Positions 8,536-17,734 of a stretch of 64,000 nt of DNA are shown here, in pieces (within the stretch, counting starts at the first letter, position 1; every line of letters begins with the position of its first letter). Location of the stretch: positions 1-64,000 of the forward strand of contig QQUA01000003.1 in the NCBI GenBank assembly GCA_008501825.1, read 5' to 3'. The position numbers were made by a program, and so were the translations under genes. Source of the stretch: Planctomycetota bacterium. Lineage in GTDB: Bacteria > Planctomycetota > UBA1135. The notes beneath the pieces are model-generated. The model did no database searches, was not told where the DNA came from, and was given only the letters and a program-made list of their open reading frames with translations.

Positions 8536-11160
8536 ATGGACCGTCGGCTTTGGGAACGAATTCAAGATTTATACCGCCAAGTTTCGGTCTTGCCCGAGGC
8601 GGAAAGAGCGGGATTTCTGGAACAAGCTTGTGAAGGAGATCCTGCATTGTTGGAAGAGATCCAAGCCATTCTCACTCAGGAGCCTCCGGAAAAATTTATG
8701 GCTCATCCCGGAGACCGGCCATCGGCCTTGGCTTGGTTGGGAATTGGGCTGGAGGGTTTGACTTTACAGGATTTTGATTTGGAGGAAGAGATCGGCCGAG
8801 GCGGCATGGGTGTGGTGTATCGGGCCCGCCAGAAAAGTTTGGAGCGCACCGTGGCGGTAAAGATTCTTCCCGCCATTCAAAAAGAACGAGAGCAGGCGGC
8901 GGAAAGGTTTCGCCGAGAGGCGAAAGCCGCCTCTTCCTTATCCCATCCGGCCATTGTGCCGGTGTACAGTTCGGGGGAGGAGCGGGATCATGCCTGGTAC
9001 GCGATGGCCTACGTCGAAGGGCACGATCTCTATCAGGAATTGTTGGCTCAAGAGCAAAATCACCAAAGCCGGGAGCCGAGCCAGGAGCGGGGCGAAGGAA
9101 AAGAAGATCGGGTATGCCTCTTGCCTCCGTTTCAGGGAGCGGCCTATTTGCGGGCTCTGGTTGCCCGAATTGCCGAACTGGCGGACGCCTTGCACTACGC
9201 TCACTCTCGCGGCGTGGTTCATCGGGACGTAAAGCCGCAAAACATTCTTTTGGATTCGCAGGCTCGCATGTACTTGGTCGATTTCGGGTTGGCCCGAGAT
9301 CCCCGTTTCGGGAGCCTTAGCTTGGAAGGAAAAATTCAGGGGACGCCTTTTTACATGAGTCCGGAACAGGCCCGGGCTGCCCGAGAACAGATTGATCACC
9401 GAACCGACGTTTATTCTCTGGCTGTGGTTTTATATGAATGCTTGGGCTTGAAACGCCCCTTTGAAGGGCGAAGCTCGCAGGAAGTCATGAGCCAGATCAT
9501 GGAACGGGCTGCGCCTCCTTTGCGGCGCTACAACCCAGATTTGCCTCCTGAACTGATATGGATTTGCGCCAAAGGCATGGAAAAGGAGTTGCGGTACCGT
9601 TACGCCTCCGCCGCCGATTTCGCCGAAGATCTGCGGCGCTTTCTGCAACACCGCCCGGTGATGGCCAGACCCCCCGGTTGGAGGCGATCTTTGCTGGGGT
9701 GGGAACGGCGCTACCGCAAGTGGACGCTGGCGGCGGCCTTTAGTTTCCTCGTATTGGTGGCTGGGTTGTCTTTTGATCGATATCAAAGTAGGAAACACGC
9801 CCTGAGCAGCCTCATGCAGACCTTGTCGGCTAAGCGGGAAGCCCCGTTACCGATTCAATTGAAAGATTACAGCCTGATTGAATATGTTCAAAAGCTTCGG
9901 GAAGCCAAACAATTCGCCAAGGCGGGAGAGGAATATGCCGAAACTTTGGCCACTTGGGAACAGGAAGTCCTCCAGTTCAAAGATCAAATGTTGGACGCCT
10001 TCCGGCAGAGCTTGCCGGGAAACGAGGAAGGGGATTTTCTGGAAGGAGAAAGGGAGCAGGAATTTGTCATGCAGGCGGTATCTCTGCAATTCCTGCAGAA
10101 AGCCTTTCCTGAGGACGAAGAAATTGAACAACTGGTTTCGGCTTATCCTTTGGTGCCGCGACTATCCCTGAAATTGCAATCGGGTGCCGGAGCCGGCGTG
10201 CGGATCCTTCCGATCGATCCGCTGACCAGCATGCCCGGCCTACCGGTTTGGGAAGGAAGGGCGCCCTGCAAGGAAATCGAATTGGAGCGGGGATACTATC
10301 GAATCCAAGTGGATCTGGATTCGGGCCAATTGCGGGAATTCACCCGCTGGCTTTCCTGGGGCGATCATTTGCGCTTAATCGTTTCGTCCCAAGAATTGCC
10401 CTTGGAGCCGGAGAATTTGGTGTTGGTTCCAGGAGGCATGTTGCGTCTCCCTGAACAGGATTCGGCGGTGTTGTGCCCGCATCGGGGCAAGGAGATCCTC
10501 ATTCCGGATTTATGGGTCAGCCGCTTCGAAGTTTCGGTGGGGGAATATCGAGAATTCCTAAATGCATTTCAAGAGAGACAGAAGCCGTGGGGCTGGAAAT
10601 CATTGCCGGAAAATGAGGAATCAGAACGTTTGCCGGTGATCGGCGTATCTTGGCTGGACGCTCGAGACTATGCCGAGTGGCGGGGATTGCGTCTATTGAC
10701 CCATGCCGAATGGGAGTGGGTTGCCCGGGGGCCGAATCATGGATTGCTGCCTTGGGAGCGGGATCTCCAGCAACCTTCCACTGCCGATCAATTGCATCAA
10801 TTAGAAATTTGGCGCGGGAATGTCTTCAGCAATGTCGTTAAGGAGTTGGAAACGGAAGCTCGCTTTGCCGCAGCTTATCGCCGTTTGCAACCGGTGGATT
10901 CCTTTGCTCAGGCGGCAAGCCCGCTTGGAATCCATCATTTACTTGGCAATGTATGGGAGTGGACCGAGAGTTTGACCACGGAACCGGAGACCGGGAACCT
11001 TCTCTGGTCTTCCAGCAAGCGAATCTATTTGGGCGACTGTTATTCGGCCGCCCACGCTGGCCAAGGCACAGGCCTCGCCAGTCATGGAAATCAGAGTCCC
11101 AGCCGAAATTATGCCAGCCATCGCGTCGGCTTTCGCTGCGGACGAAGTCATAAACCATAA
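8536..11160 (+). CDS. Membrane serine/threonine protein kinase with C-terminal FGE-like domain
   Basis: An 874-residue protein. An N-terminal helical segment of about 50 residues (LWERIQDLYRQ, LPEAERAGFLEQA) is typical of this kinase class. The kinase domain (about 80-390) has the glycine loop GRGGMGVVYRA, VAVK (K109), HRDVKPQN (D231), DFG (D249) and MSPEQA, so it should be active. One transmembrane segment near 398-416 (LAAAFSFLVLVAG) is followed by an extracytoplasmic part. The last 230 residues resemble formylglycine-generating/sulfatase-modifying proteins (VSRFEVSVGEYREFLNAF, LLTHAEWEWVARG, GNVWEWTES, GFRCGR). The usual RGGSW segment is replaced by YLGDCYSAAH, so FGE catalysis is doubtful and a ligand-sensing role is more likely (inference). 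Confidence 0.9.
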   Translation: MDRRLWERIQDLYRQVSVLPEAERAGFLEQACEGDPALLEEIQAILTQEPPEKFMAHPGDRPSALAWLGIGLEGLTLQDFDLEEEIGRGGMGVVYRARQKSLERTVAVKILPAIQKEREQAAERFRREAKAASSLSHPAIVPVYSSGEERDHAWYAMAYVEGHDLYQELLAQEQNHQSREPSQERGEGKEDRVCLLPPFQGAAYLRALVARIAELADALHYAHSRGVVHRDVKPQNILLDSQARMYLVDFGLARDPRFGSLSLEGKIQGTPFYMSPEQARAAREQIDHRTDVYSLAVVLYECLGLKRPFEGRSSQEVMSQIMERAAPPLRRYNPDLPPELIWICAKGMEKELRYRYASAADFAEDLRRFLQHRPVMARPPGWRRSLLGWERRYRKWTLAAAFSFLVLVAGLSFDRYQSRKHALSSLMQTLSAKREAPLPIQLKDYSLIEYVQKLREAKQFAKAGEEYAETLATWEQEVLQFKDQMLDAFRQSLPGNEEGDFLEGEREQEFVMQAVSLQFLQKAFPEDEEIEQLVSAYPLVPRLSLKLQSGAGAGVRILPIDPLTSMPGLPVWEGRAPCKEIELERGYYRIQVDLDSGQLREFTRWLSWGDHLRLIVSSQELPLEPENLVLVPGGMLRLPEQDSAVLCPHRGKEILIPDLWVSRFEVSVGEYREFLNAFQERQKPWGWKSLPENEESERLPVIGVSWLDARDYAEWRGLRLLTHAEWEWVARGPNHGLLPWERDLQQPSTADQLHQLEIWRGNVFSNVVKELETEARFAAAYRRLQPVDSFAQAASPLGIHHLLGNVWEWTESLTTEPETGNLLWSSSKRIYLGDCYSAAHAGQGTGLASHGNQSPSRNYASHRVGFRCGRSHKP

Positions 11161-11174
11161 GACGTCATACCAAC

Positions 11175-11630
11175 ATGCCTACCAAACCGATTGAACTGAC
11201 CCTCGGGGTCTGTCTGCTCGAGGGCCAACTTTTTGACCGGGGAGCGGCCATTCTGCCTTACCCGTTACTGTCTGCCCTGTTTCAGGAATCCATTCGAAAG
11301 GATGCTCAAGGAAATTCGATTTACCAAGTGGAAGACCTTGAAGCTCAAGGAGAAGTCGAACTCCAACAACAAGCCCAAGCCTTCTTCCAGTGTCTGAAGT
11401 CCATTTGGCAACAAGTCCTTCCGACCTTTGGAGGATGGGCCATGGAGGAGCAATTCATTGCCAGCGAAGGAACCGCGCCGCCATGGCGAACCGGAGCAGG
11501 AGCATTGGTCCGCATCGGTCCGGAGAGCGGGTCCCAGACCGAGTATCAACTCGAATTCGACAACAATTTGACCGGTTCCGAATTCCAGGAGGCCCGGGTC
11601 GAATTTCAATTGGGGATCCGCTTTGCTTGA
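11175..11630 (+). CDS. Hypothetical protein, 151 aa, in sigma/kinase operon
   Basis: I do not recognise a family. The protein is acidic and glutamine-rich in the middle (EVELQQQAQAFFQCLKSIWQQ) and appears to be a mixed alpha/beta soluble protein with a beta-rich C-terminal half ending VEFQLGIRFA. There is no signal peptide or membrane segment. It starts 14 bp after the kinase stop and ends 3 bp before the next gene, so it is almost certainly cotranscribed with the kinase and sigma genes. Its conservation next to such kinases has not been tested here. Confidence 0.7.
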   Translation: MPTKPIELTLGVCLLEGQLFDRGAAILPYPLLSALFQESIRKDAQGNSIYQVEDLEAQGEVELQQQAQAFFQCLKSIWQQVLPTFGGWAMEEQFIASEGTAPPWRTGAGALVRIGPESGSQTEYQLEFDNNLTGSEFQEARVEFQLGIRFA

Positions 11631-11633
11631 TCC

Positions 11634-12521
11634 GTGAAACCCATGCAACGGAAACCCGAAATTGAAAATCGAGCCGAACCCTTCCACGGCCATCCCATAT
11701 ACGTGTTATGGAAGCGCCGTGAGGGCTTGGAACGACGGAGTCGATGGCTACGCTACCGCCGCTTCTTTCTGGAACTGGAAGAACAATCCAAACCCGATTT
11801 CCTGACCGCCTGCGGCTATCCTCAGGGTTGGGTCCAACGGAGAAGTAAGGCGGTTTCCCGTGTCGGACAGGCTTTGATCGACTACTTGCGGCATCTTGGA
11901 TCTTTGTCCCATCTCCACGAGGTCGATTCTTTTCAAAACTGGCCGCAAGATCTGAATCCGGAGCGGGAGGAAATCAGCGATTTCATCGCTAATTTGCTTC
12001 ACCGCTTTTTCGAAAGAGACGGAAGTCTGTGCTTGCTCCAAGTAGAAGAAGCCTTCGTTTTGTTTGCCGCCGGCAGCTTGCGGTTGCCCGAAGTGCCCGA
12101 CCCTAGAGCCTGGGTACCCGATGGGCCCCAGTTTCTCTCCTTTGCCGCTTTGGCCTTGTGGCAAATGGAATGTGAATCCCAACCGGAACTCCTTTGGGAG
12201 CGTTGTTTGCCCTTGTGGGTTCGAGCTTCGGCGGTATACCTGCAGCGGGGGCGTTACGGCATGCGGAGCTGGCACGACTACGGTCGGCCGGCTCCCCTTG
12301 CCTTGCCTGAATTCGCCGACCCTACCCTTTTGTTGAAGGATTTACCCGGCGATTATCCCCGTTCTCCGAAGGCGGAGCTGGCCATGCTTTGTCGCCAGGC
12401 TTTTCATGCCGATTACCGGCCCGACGGACCGTTTTCCGGCCTTGGGCCAAGGCAAGAGCAAGCTGAACTCCGAGATCAGAGGCTCGGAGTTCAGATGGAT
12501 AGGGCCTTGCGCAACAGTTGA
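11634..12521 (+). CDS. Hypothetical protein, 295 aa, last gene of sigma/kinase operon
   Basis: I do not recognise a family. The protein is helical and rich in Trp, Arg and Glu (WKRREGLERRSRWLRYRRFFLEL) with no signal peptide. The start is GTG at 11634 or ATG at 11643; GTG sits 3 bp after the previous stop. The 3' end overlaps the convergent glcF gene by 31 bp. A perfect 12-bp inverted repeat lies inside its last 20 codons and overlaps the glcF stop. It closes the operon of sigma factor, kinase and two unknowns. A cytoplasmic partner or output protein of the kinase is possible but not shown. Confidence 0.7.
   Translation: MKPMQRKPEIENRAEPFHGHPIYVLWKRREGLERRSRWLRYRRFFLELEEQSKPDFLTACGYPQGWVQRRSKAVSRVGQALIDYLRHLGSLSHLHEVDSFQNWPQDLNPEREEISDFIANLLHRFFERDGSLCLLQVEEAFVLFAAGSLRLPEVPDPRAWVPDGPQFLSFAALALWQMECESQPELLWERCLPLWVRASAVYLQRGRYGMRSWHDYGRPAPLALPEFADPTLLLKDLPGDYPRSPKAELAMLCRQAFHADYRPDGPFSGLGPRQEQAELRDQRLGVQMDRALRNS
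12463..12494 (-). terminator. 12-bp inverted repeat at the end of glcF
   Basis: CTGAACTCCGAG (12463-12474) and CTCGGAGTTCAG (12483-12494) are perfect complements around an 8-base loop. The repeat overlaps the glcF stop codon on the minus strand and lies within the coding sequence of the convergent 295-residue gene. No T-run follows on either strand. A hairpin here could limit read-through from both operons. Confidence 0.55.
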
Positions 12522-13717
12522 ATTGGATGGACTACCGGAACCGAAACATTTCTTTGCCGTAGTCCAGCTTCCAAACGCATCTGGCAACCGGGGTTGCCGC
12601 TGACGATGACTTCAGGATCGACCGCCAACAAGCGGTCGATCTTTTGTTGCAACAATGCTTGACTTTGTTCCGGTTGACGAAGAAAAGCGACGCCTCCCGC
12701 CCCGCAACAGGTGTCGGCTTCGTCATGATGGCGCAGCTCCACACCGGGTAGCGAGTGGAGCAAAGCTGTCACGACGTCGCTCTTTCCGGCTACGAAACTC
12801 AAATGGCAAGGAGGGTCATAAGCCAATCGTTGAGTCAGAGGCCGAAGGCGGCCGCGAAGCCCTCGTTCGAACAAGAACACGGCAGGATCGTGGCACGGGC
12901 GGCGGCGATCGAATTCCTGCAAGTGGCCTAAACAACCGGCTGCGGGAATGAGCACGGCATCCAACTGGGGATCGAATGCCTGAAGGGTTCGATCCGCCAT
13001 GCGGCGACCTTCGGCGGCATCGCCGTTGTGGGCGGCCAGGGATCCGCAACAGGGAACTTGTGGGGGAATTTCCACGTCGAAACCTTGCTGCTGCAAGACG
13101 GCGATGGTGTCTTCCAATACCTGACCGAAGAACTCGGCTTGGACGCAGCCGAGGTGCAATCCCACCCGCCCGCGGCGAGGAGGATGAGCCGGCCGAAACA
13201 GAGCTTCTTGCGGCCGAAAACGATGAGGAGCCAAGGGGACGGTGCCGGCCATGGCGCGAAGCCGCCGGGGAGCGAAACGTTCGACTAAACCTAGAATTCC
13301 CAAGCTTCGAAGAGAACGCAGCATGATGCCGGCCAGGCGAATGCCGGCGGCGGAGCTGAGCCACCGGCGTTGGCTTCGCAAGATCCAAGCCGGAGGAAGT
13401 CCTTCCCGTTGTTGCTCGACCAAACGGTGATAAGGAACTCGAGAGGGGCAAACGGTTTCACAAGCTCGGCACAAAAGACAACGGTCCAAAGCCGGGACGA
13501 TGTCGTCCGGCTTCAAGCGGTTTTCCGCTGCACCGCGAAGCAAGGCGATCCGGCCGCGAGGGGAATCGGTTTCCTTGCCGCTGAGGCGATAACTCGGACA
13601 AACCGGAAGGCAAAGGCCGCAATGAACGCAGTCCAATAGGCCGGGAAAGTCGGCTAGGGGGTCGGGGTGACCGTCCAACCAAGTTTTGCCTTCCGGTCGG
13701 GCGCTGGCTGGGTTCAT
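12491..13717 (-). CDS. glcF: Glycolate oxidase iron-sulfur subunit GlcF
   Basis: A 408-residue protein with two 4Fe-4S motifs at the N-terminus (CVHCGLCLPVCP near residue 30, CLLCRACETVCP near residue 80). Two C-terminal cysteine-rich CCG-type domains follow, with LGCVQAEFF, PCCGSLAAHNGD and DTCCGAGG. This is the GlcF or LutA-like pattern, and the position after glcD and glcE favours GlcF. It passes electrons from the flavin subunits toward the quinone pool. ATG at 13717 overlaps the glcE stop (ATGA), implying translational coupling; the frame is open further upstream but that would lie inside glcE. Confidence 0.9.
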   Translation of the reverse strand: MNPASARPEGKTWLDGHPDPLADFPGLLDCVHCGLCLPVCPSYRLSGKETDSPRGRIALLRGAAENRLKPDDIVPALDRCLLCRACETVCPSRVPYHRLVEQQREGLPPAWILRSQRRWLSSAAGIRLAGIMLRSLRSLGILGLVERFAPRRLRAMAGTVPLAPHRFRPQEALFRPAHPPRRGRVGLHLGCVQAEFFGQVLEDTIAVLQQQGFDVEIPPQVPCCGSLAAHNGDAAEGRRMADRTLQAFDPQLDAVLIPAAGCLGHLQEFDRRRPCHDPAVFLFERGLRGRLRPLTQRLAYDPPCHLSFVAGKSDVVTALLHSLPGVELRHHDEADTCCGAGGVAFLRQPEQSQALLQQKIDRLLAVDPEVIVSGNPGCQMRLEAGLRQRNVSVPVVHPIQLLRKALSI

Positions 13718-14748
13718 GAGCCCCCTTCTGTTTCGGGTCGCTGACCAAAGGGAGGGAAACCCGGAGCGCAAGCCTCCGCCAGCGCCGGCAACCAAGGGGA
13801 ATCCTGGGTCACAGGGCTGAACTTCCAATGCGACGCTTGATCCGAAGACGGATCCAGAGACGATGGCGGGCCAGGGGCCGTACAAGCTGCAGTGGAGCTC
13901 AGCCAATCAATCATCGGCCAGCTTTCATCCGGCCCGCTTTGCAACCAGGAAGTCCTAATCGATTGATCGAAAGAAGCTCGACCCGGAGCTTGTCCCAAGG
14001 TTTCCAGAGCTCGAGCTAAGGCGGAGCGACCCTCCTCAGGATCTACGATTCGGACACCGAGAAGTGGAGCAGGTTCAGCTTCCCACTGCACCCAAGCTTG
14101 TTCATGCGGCGACAAGCTGAACAACAACCGCGGCGGGGCAAGGTGTCGATGTTCACCCCAAAGCCAAGAAGAAAGTTGTTCCCGATCCAACCGAGCCCAA
14201 GTCGGATTCCTGGGTACGGGGCGGAGGCGCAAAATTAGGTTCAGACAAAAGGCCAAACGGCCGCGGGAACCGAGGAATAAACGAGTCAAGTCATAACCGG
14301 CAACCGATTTCACCACTTGGGAACCACTTTGAATTTCGCATCCATCGGCCATCATCCAGCGACCGCCGAGGACTTGATCCCGGGGAGGGCCCCAAAGATG
14401 GTGGAGCATGCTGTGATCCGGAGCCATGAACAAGCCGCCGAGAGTGCCCGTTTCCGCACCGGGGCTGCAGGTACCCAATTCCAAATCGTAGGGTTCCAAC
14501 GCGGCGCTCAATGTCGCCGGCGAACAGCCGGCTTCCACTTCACAAATTTGATCTTCGGCTTGAATCCGCAGGATGCGATTCATGGAAGTGGAAGACAACC
14601 ATCGGTCCGGTGCAGCGCTGGGAAAATGGCGTTGGAGCCGGCTGCCGTTGCCTCTTGGAAGGACCGACCAACCTTGCTCCCGACAATGCTGCAAGGATTG
14701 TCGCGCTTGAGCCGCCGTTTGCGGTTGCAGGACCTTGGTCGGATTCAC
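13714..14748 (-). CDS. glcE: Glycolate oxidase FAD-binding subunit GlcE
   Basis: A 344-residue protein resembling the FAD-binding half of VAO-type oxidases: an N-terminal PP-loop region with LPRGNGSRLQ, then GCSPATLSAALEPYDLELG and GTLGGLFMAPDHS, then DLTRLFLGSRGRLAF. The short length and weak C-terminal domain are characteristic of GlcE compared with GlcD. With GlcD and GlcF it forms the glycolate dehydrogenase complex that oxidises glycolate to glyoxylate. It overlaps glcD by 4 bp upstream and glcF by 4 bp downstream. Confidence 0.88.
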   Translation of the reverse strand: MNPTKVLQPQTAAQARQSLQHCREQGWSVLPRGNGSRLQRHFPSAAPDRWLSSTSMNRILRIQAEDQICEVEAGCSPATLSAALEPYDLELGTCSPGAETGTLGGLFMAPDHSMLHHLWGPPRDQVLGGRWMMADGCEIQSGSQVVKSVAGYDLTRLFLGSRGRLAFCLNLILRLRPVPRNPTWARLDREQLSSWLWGEHRHLAPPRLLFSLSPHEQAWVQWEAEPAPLLGVRIVDPEEGRSALARALETLGQAPGRASFDQSIRTSWLQSGPDESWPMIDWLSSTAACTAPGPPSSLDPSSDQASHWKFSPVTQDSPWLPALAEACAPGFPPFGQRPETEGGS

Positions 14749-16175
14749 GGGCGACCTCCGTGGCGGTGAAAGGCTTCCGCGCAGCCGGAACCCAGCGGCA
14801 AACCCCGTCCGCGGTTGAGTAAATCCTCCGGATTGAACACTCGCCGCAGCCTTTCCATCAAGGCCAATTCTTGCGGTTCAAATTGTTCCTGCAGCAAAGC
14901 TTCCTTTTCCAAACCGATGCCGTGTTCCCCGGACAGGGAACCACCTAGTTCCAAACACTTGCGTAGGATTTTTGCGCCGGCGGCTTCCACCTTGTCGGCT
15001 TGGCTACGGTCACGGGAATCGTAAGAAAAATGAGGATGGATGTTGCCGTCTCCAGCGTGGAACAAATTGGCCACCGGGATGTCGGTTTCCTGTTCGACTT
15101 GTTCCACATAAGCCATGATTTGCACCAACTTGGACCTAGGGACCACTCCGTCCATGACGTAGGAGTCGGGACCGAGACGCCCCATCGCTCCGCCGGCACC
15201 CTTTCGGCCTTTCCAAAGAGCTCGCCTTTGTTCCGGACTCTGGGCCCGTTCGGTTTTCATCGGGCGGTGCTTTTGCAAAGCCACCTCCACCGCTTCGGCT
15301 TCCTCTTGAATTTGATTTTCCGGACCTTCGACGTCGACCAACAAGATGGCACCGGCGTCGGTGGGCAAACCGCAACGATAAACCGAAGCCTCCACTGCTC
15401 GAATCGCCCTTTGATCCATGACCTCAAGGGCTACCGGCATCAGGCCTTGGGCGACAATGCTTTGAACCGCGGCACAGGCTCCGGCGATGCTGTCGAAAGC
15501 CGCGAACAAGGTCACGATGGCTTGAGGCTTGGGAATCAATCGCAAACCGATTTGCAACGCCACGGCCACGCTGCCTTCGGAACCGACCAGAAAACCGCGC
15601 AAATCCAGGTCTTCCGGAACCGAATGCGCATCCCCCCAAGTTTCGACTTTGCCTGTAGCGGTAACCACCTTGGCAAAGAGAACGTGCTGGCTGGTCATGC
15701 CGTGTTTGAAGCAATGAGGGCCGCCGGCGTTTTCGCCCAAATTGCCACCCAAGGTGCAAACCGTTTGACTGCTCGGATCCGGCGCGTATCGCAATCCCCA
15801 ACGGGCGGCTTCCCGATTCAAATCGTCGTTGACCACCCCCGGTTCGACCACGGCAAAACCTTGTTGCGGATCCAGGGTCAGGATCTTTTGCATGCGGCTT
15901 AGGGCCAGGACCACGCCGCCCGGTTCCACTACCGCTCCTCCGGACAATCCGGTGCCGGCGCCCCGGGCGGTAAAGGGGATTTTTTCCGCCGCCAAAAGTC
16001 GGACCACGGCGATGCACTCCGCTTCCGAAGCCGGCAGCACCACCGCCGCGGGTTGGCTGCGAAACAAGGTCAAGGCATCCGATTCATAGGCCAGCAAGCT
16101 GGCGGGATCGGTTAACAAATACTCCTTGCCGACGATTTCACGCAAACGTCGAAGCCACCTTTTCTTCCTGCTCAT
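14745..16175 (-). CDS. glcD: Glycolate oxidase catalytic FAD subunit GlcD
   Basis: A 476-residue FAD-linked oxidase. The FAD-binding PCMH domain spans about 35-215, with TARGAGTGLSGG, LGGNLGENAGGPHC and GFLVGSEGSVAVAL. The C-terminal cap domain carries NLFHAGDGNIHP and GEHGIGLEK, which hold the substrate- and metal-binding histidines of this family. Full length for GlcD. D-lactate dehydrogenases share this fold, but the glcE and glcF neighbours favour glycolate. It overlaps glcE and the upstream membrane methyltransferase gene by 4 bp each. Confidence 0.92.
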   Translation of the reverse strand: MSRKKRWLRRLREIVGKEYLLTDPASLLAYESDALTLFRSQPAAVVLPASEAECIAVVRLLAAEKIPFTARGAGTGLSGGAVVEPGGVVLALSRMQKILTLDPQQGFAVVEPGVVNDDLNREAARWGLRYAPDPSSQTVCTLGGNLGENAGGPHCFKHGMTSQHVLFAKVVTATGKVETWGDAHSVPEDLDLRGFLVGSEGSVAVALQIGLRLIPKPQAIVTLFAAFDSIAGACAAVQSIVAQGLMPVALEVMDQRAIRAVEASVYRCGLPTDAGAILLVDVEGPENQIQEEAEAVEVALQKHRPMKTERAQSPEQRRALWKGRKGAGGAMGRLGPDSYVMDGVVPRSKLVQIMAYVEQVEQETDIPVANLFHAGDGNIHPHFSYDSRDRSQADKVEAAGAKILRKCLELGGSLSGEHGIGLEKEALLQEQFEPQELALMERLRRVFNPEDLLNRGRGLPLGSGCAEAFHRHGGRP

Positions 16176-16999
16176 GAGTTTTTCCAGCGGCGCAAGGGAA
16201 GCCAGCGCGGAGTTCGATCCTTGTAAATTTCATAAGCTTCACCAAAAGCAATTTCAGCATCCCTTTCTTCGAAAGGCGCTGAAAATAAAACCCACGGCAC
16301 CCAAATCAACAGCATCAACAACCGATCCAAAGTGGCTTCCTGCATGCCCAACATGGCCAACAGCAATCCCAAGCTGATCGGATGACGAATCCAGCGAAAC
16401 GGCGGCAGGGCGACCAGCTCCGCCGAAGCCGGCTGGGTGCCTTTGCGCAAGGCTCGGATTTGGGGTAGGCCAAGCAAATAACCTCCTCCAAGAACGGCTG
16501 CCGCCCAAAACGCCAGGGCTATGCCGACCACTTGAATGGAGTAGCCAAGAATTTTCAATACGCCGGCATGGTTCCACAGCACCGGGCCGGAGGTTTCCCA
16601 AAGCCAAGTCAGCGCACATAAAGAAAGCCCGGTAATGAAAACATAAAGAGGGCGTTCGCCGGCCGGCCCCAGGGGATGGTTCAACCAGCGGCGGCCGAAT
16701 CCCCGAGCCAACAGCGAATGCGGGATGGCGAACAGCATCAATAGTGCAAAGTCCAAGCCCAAACCGCTCCAATTCACTTGAGGGTCCACCGGTAAAGGAA
16801 CGCCGATCAATAAACGCAACCAGGCCAACAAGCCGATTCCGGCCAAGAGGGGACCGGACCATAAAAGGAAGGCGGCCAAAGGACGGGCCGCTCGTCCCGG
16901 ATCGAAAATCTCCTCGGGATCGAATACGTCCGATACCGGCTCGATCCGGCGCCGGCGACGAAGTTCGCTGCTGGCTTTGGAAGGGTCGGAATCGTTCAT
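16172..16999 (-). CDS. Membrane methyltransferase, isoprenylcysteine carboxylmethyltransferase/MddA-like
   Basis: A 275-residue membrane protein with about six hydrophobic segments. The C-terminal signature WIRHPISLGLLL followed by FEERDAEIAFGEAYEIYKDR and a terminal RWLPL is shared by ICMT, NnrU and methanethiol S-methyltransferase (MddA) proteins. These enzymes use SAM at the membrane; which thiol or other acceptor is used here is unknown. ATG at 16999 overlaps the ferredoxin stop by 4 bp and is preferred to the longer frame, which runs inside that gene. It overlaps glcD by 4 bp, so it belongs to the operon. Confidence 0.78.
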   Translation of the reverse strand: MNDSDPSKASSELRRRRRIEPVSDVFDPEEIFDPGRAARPLAAFLLWSGPLLAGIGLLAWLRLLIGVPLPVDPQVNWSGLGLDFALLMLFAIPHSLLARGFGRRWLNHPLGPAGERPLYVFITGLSLCALTWLWETSGPVLWNHAGVLKILGYSIQVVGIALAFWAAAVLGGGYLLGLPQIRALRKGTQPASAELVALPPFRWIRHPISLGLLLAMLGMQEATLDRLLMLLIWVPWVLFSAPFEERDAEIAFGEAYEIYKDRTPRWLPLRRWKNS

Positions 17000-17652
17000 G
17001 GTTGCGGAGCGTCCGGCTCTTTCCCGGCGGCATCCGGTTCCAATCCCGGGCCGGCTCCCAACGGAGCCGGAGGAAGCACCTGAATGGCTTTGGGTTGGGT
17101 TGGACAACGTTCCTCGCACAGGCCGCAACCGGTACAGACCGAAGCCAGAACTCGCGGGCGTTTGCCGTCCAATTCAATGGCCTTCGGTTGAATCGGGCAG
17201 ACGTCCAAGCAAATCTGGCATTCCCCTTCCTGGAAAGCCAAGCAGTGTTGGCGTTGAACCGTGGCCAAGCCGATCGACATCTGCCGGGCTTGGTCCAAGG
17301 GCAGGAGGGCGCCAGGTTCGCAAACATGAGTGCAAGCCAAATCGCTGCACACGACGCAAGCTCGAACTCCGGGGATGATGACCGGCGTGCCGGCGTCGGC
17401 GTGGCCACCCGGGACGTGCACGATGCATTGCGCCGGACATGCTTTCAAGCAATCGTCGCAGCGGGTGCATGCTTTGAGGAAATCAGGCTCCGCCAGGGCT
17501 CCCGGCGGTCGAATGCGCCGCGGCCCCGGTCCGCTTGGGGTGGCCGGCAGCACGCCGCCCAGACTTTCCTCCACGGTTTCGGCCAGGGTTTTGGCCAAGC
17601 GGCGAAAGCCTTGCCGGAAGAAAGCCCGTCGATCCAATGGTTTGCCACTCAT
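16996..17652 (-). CDS. Four-cluster ferredoxin-type protein, NapG/MauM-like
   Basis: A 218-residue protein with four 4Fe-4S cysteine sets: CTRCDDCLKACP near 55, CVVCSDLACTHVC near 85, CLAFQEGECQICLDVCP near 135 and CTGCGLCEERCP near 175. The N-terminus has RRAFFRQGFRR, which loosely resembles a twin-arginine region but lacks a clear hydrophobic core. NapG and MauM proteins carry this four-cluster layout and shuttle electrons to membrane or periplasmic partners. ATG at 17652 is chosen because the conserved part begins there; the frame is open upstream into the aldehyde dehydrogenase gene. It lies 82 bp after that gene and overlaps the methyltransferase gene. Confidence 0.82.
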   Translation of the reverse strand: MSGKPLDRRAFFRQGFRRLAKTLAETVEESLGGVLPATPSGPGPRRIRPPGALAEPDFLKACTRCDDCLKACPAQCIVHVPGGHADAGTPVIIPGVRACVVCSDLACTHVCEPGALLPLDQARQMSIGLATVQRQHCLAFQEGECQICLDVCPIQPKAIELDGKRPRVLASVCTGCGLCEERCPTQPKAIQVLPPAPLGAGPGLEPDAAGKEPDAPQP

Positions 17653-17734
17653 GTGCGGAATTCGCCTGAGGAAATGATGAGATCCAGGGCAGCGGCCGCC
17701 GCCCTGGATCGTTTCGCCCTGGAATGGAGACGGT

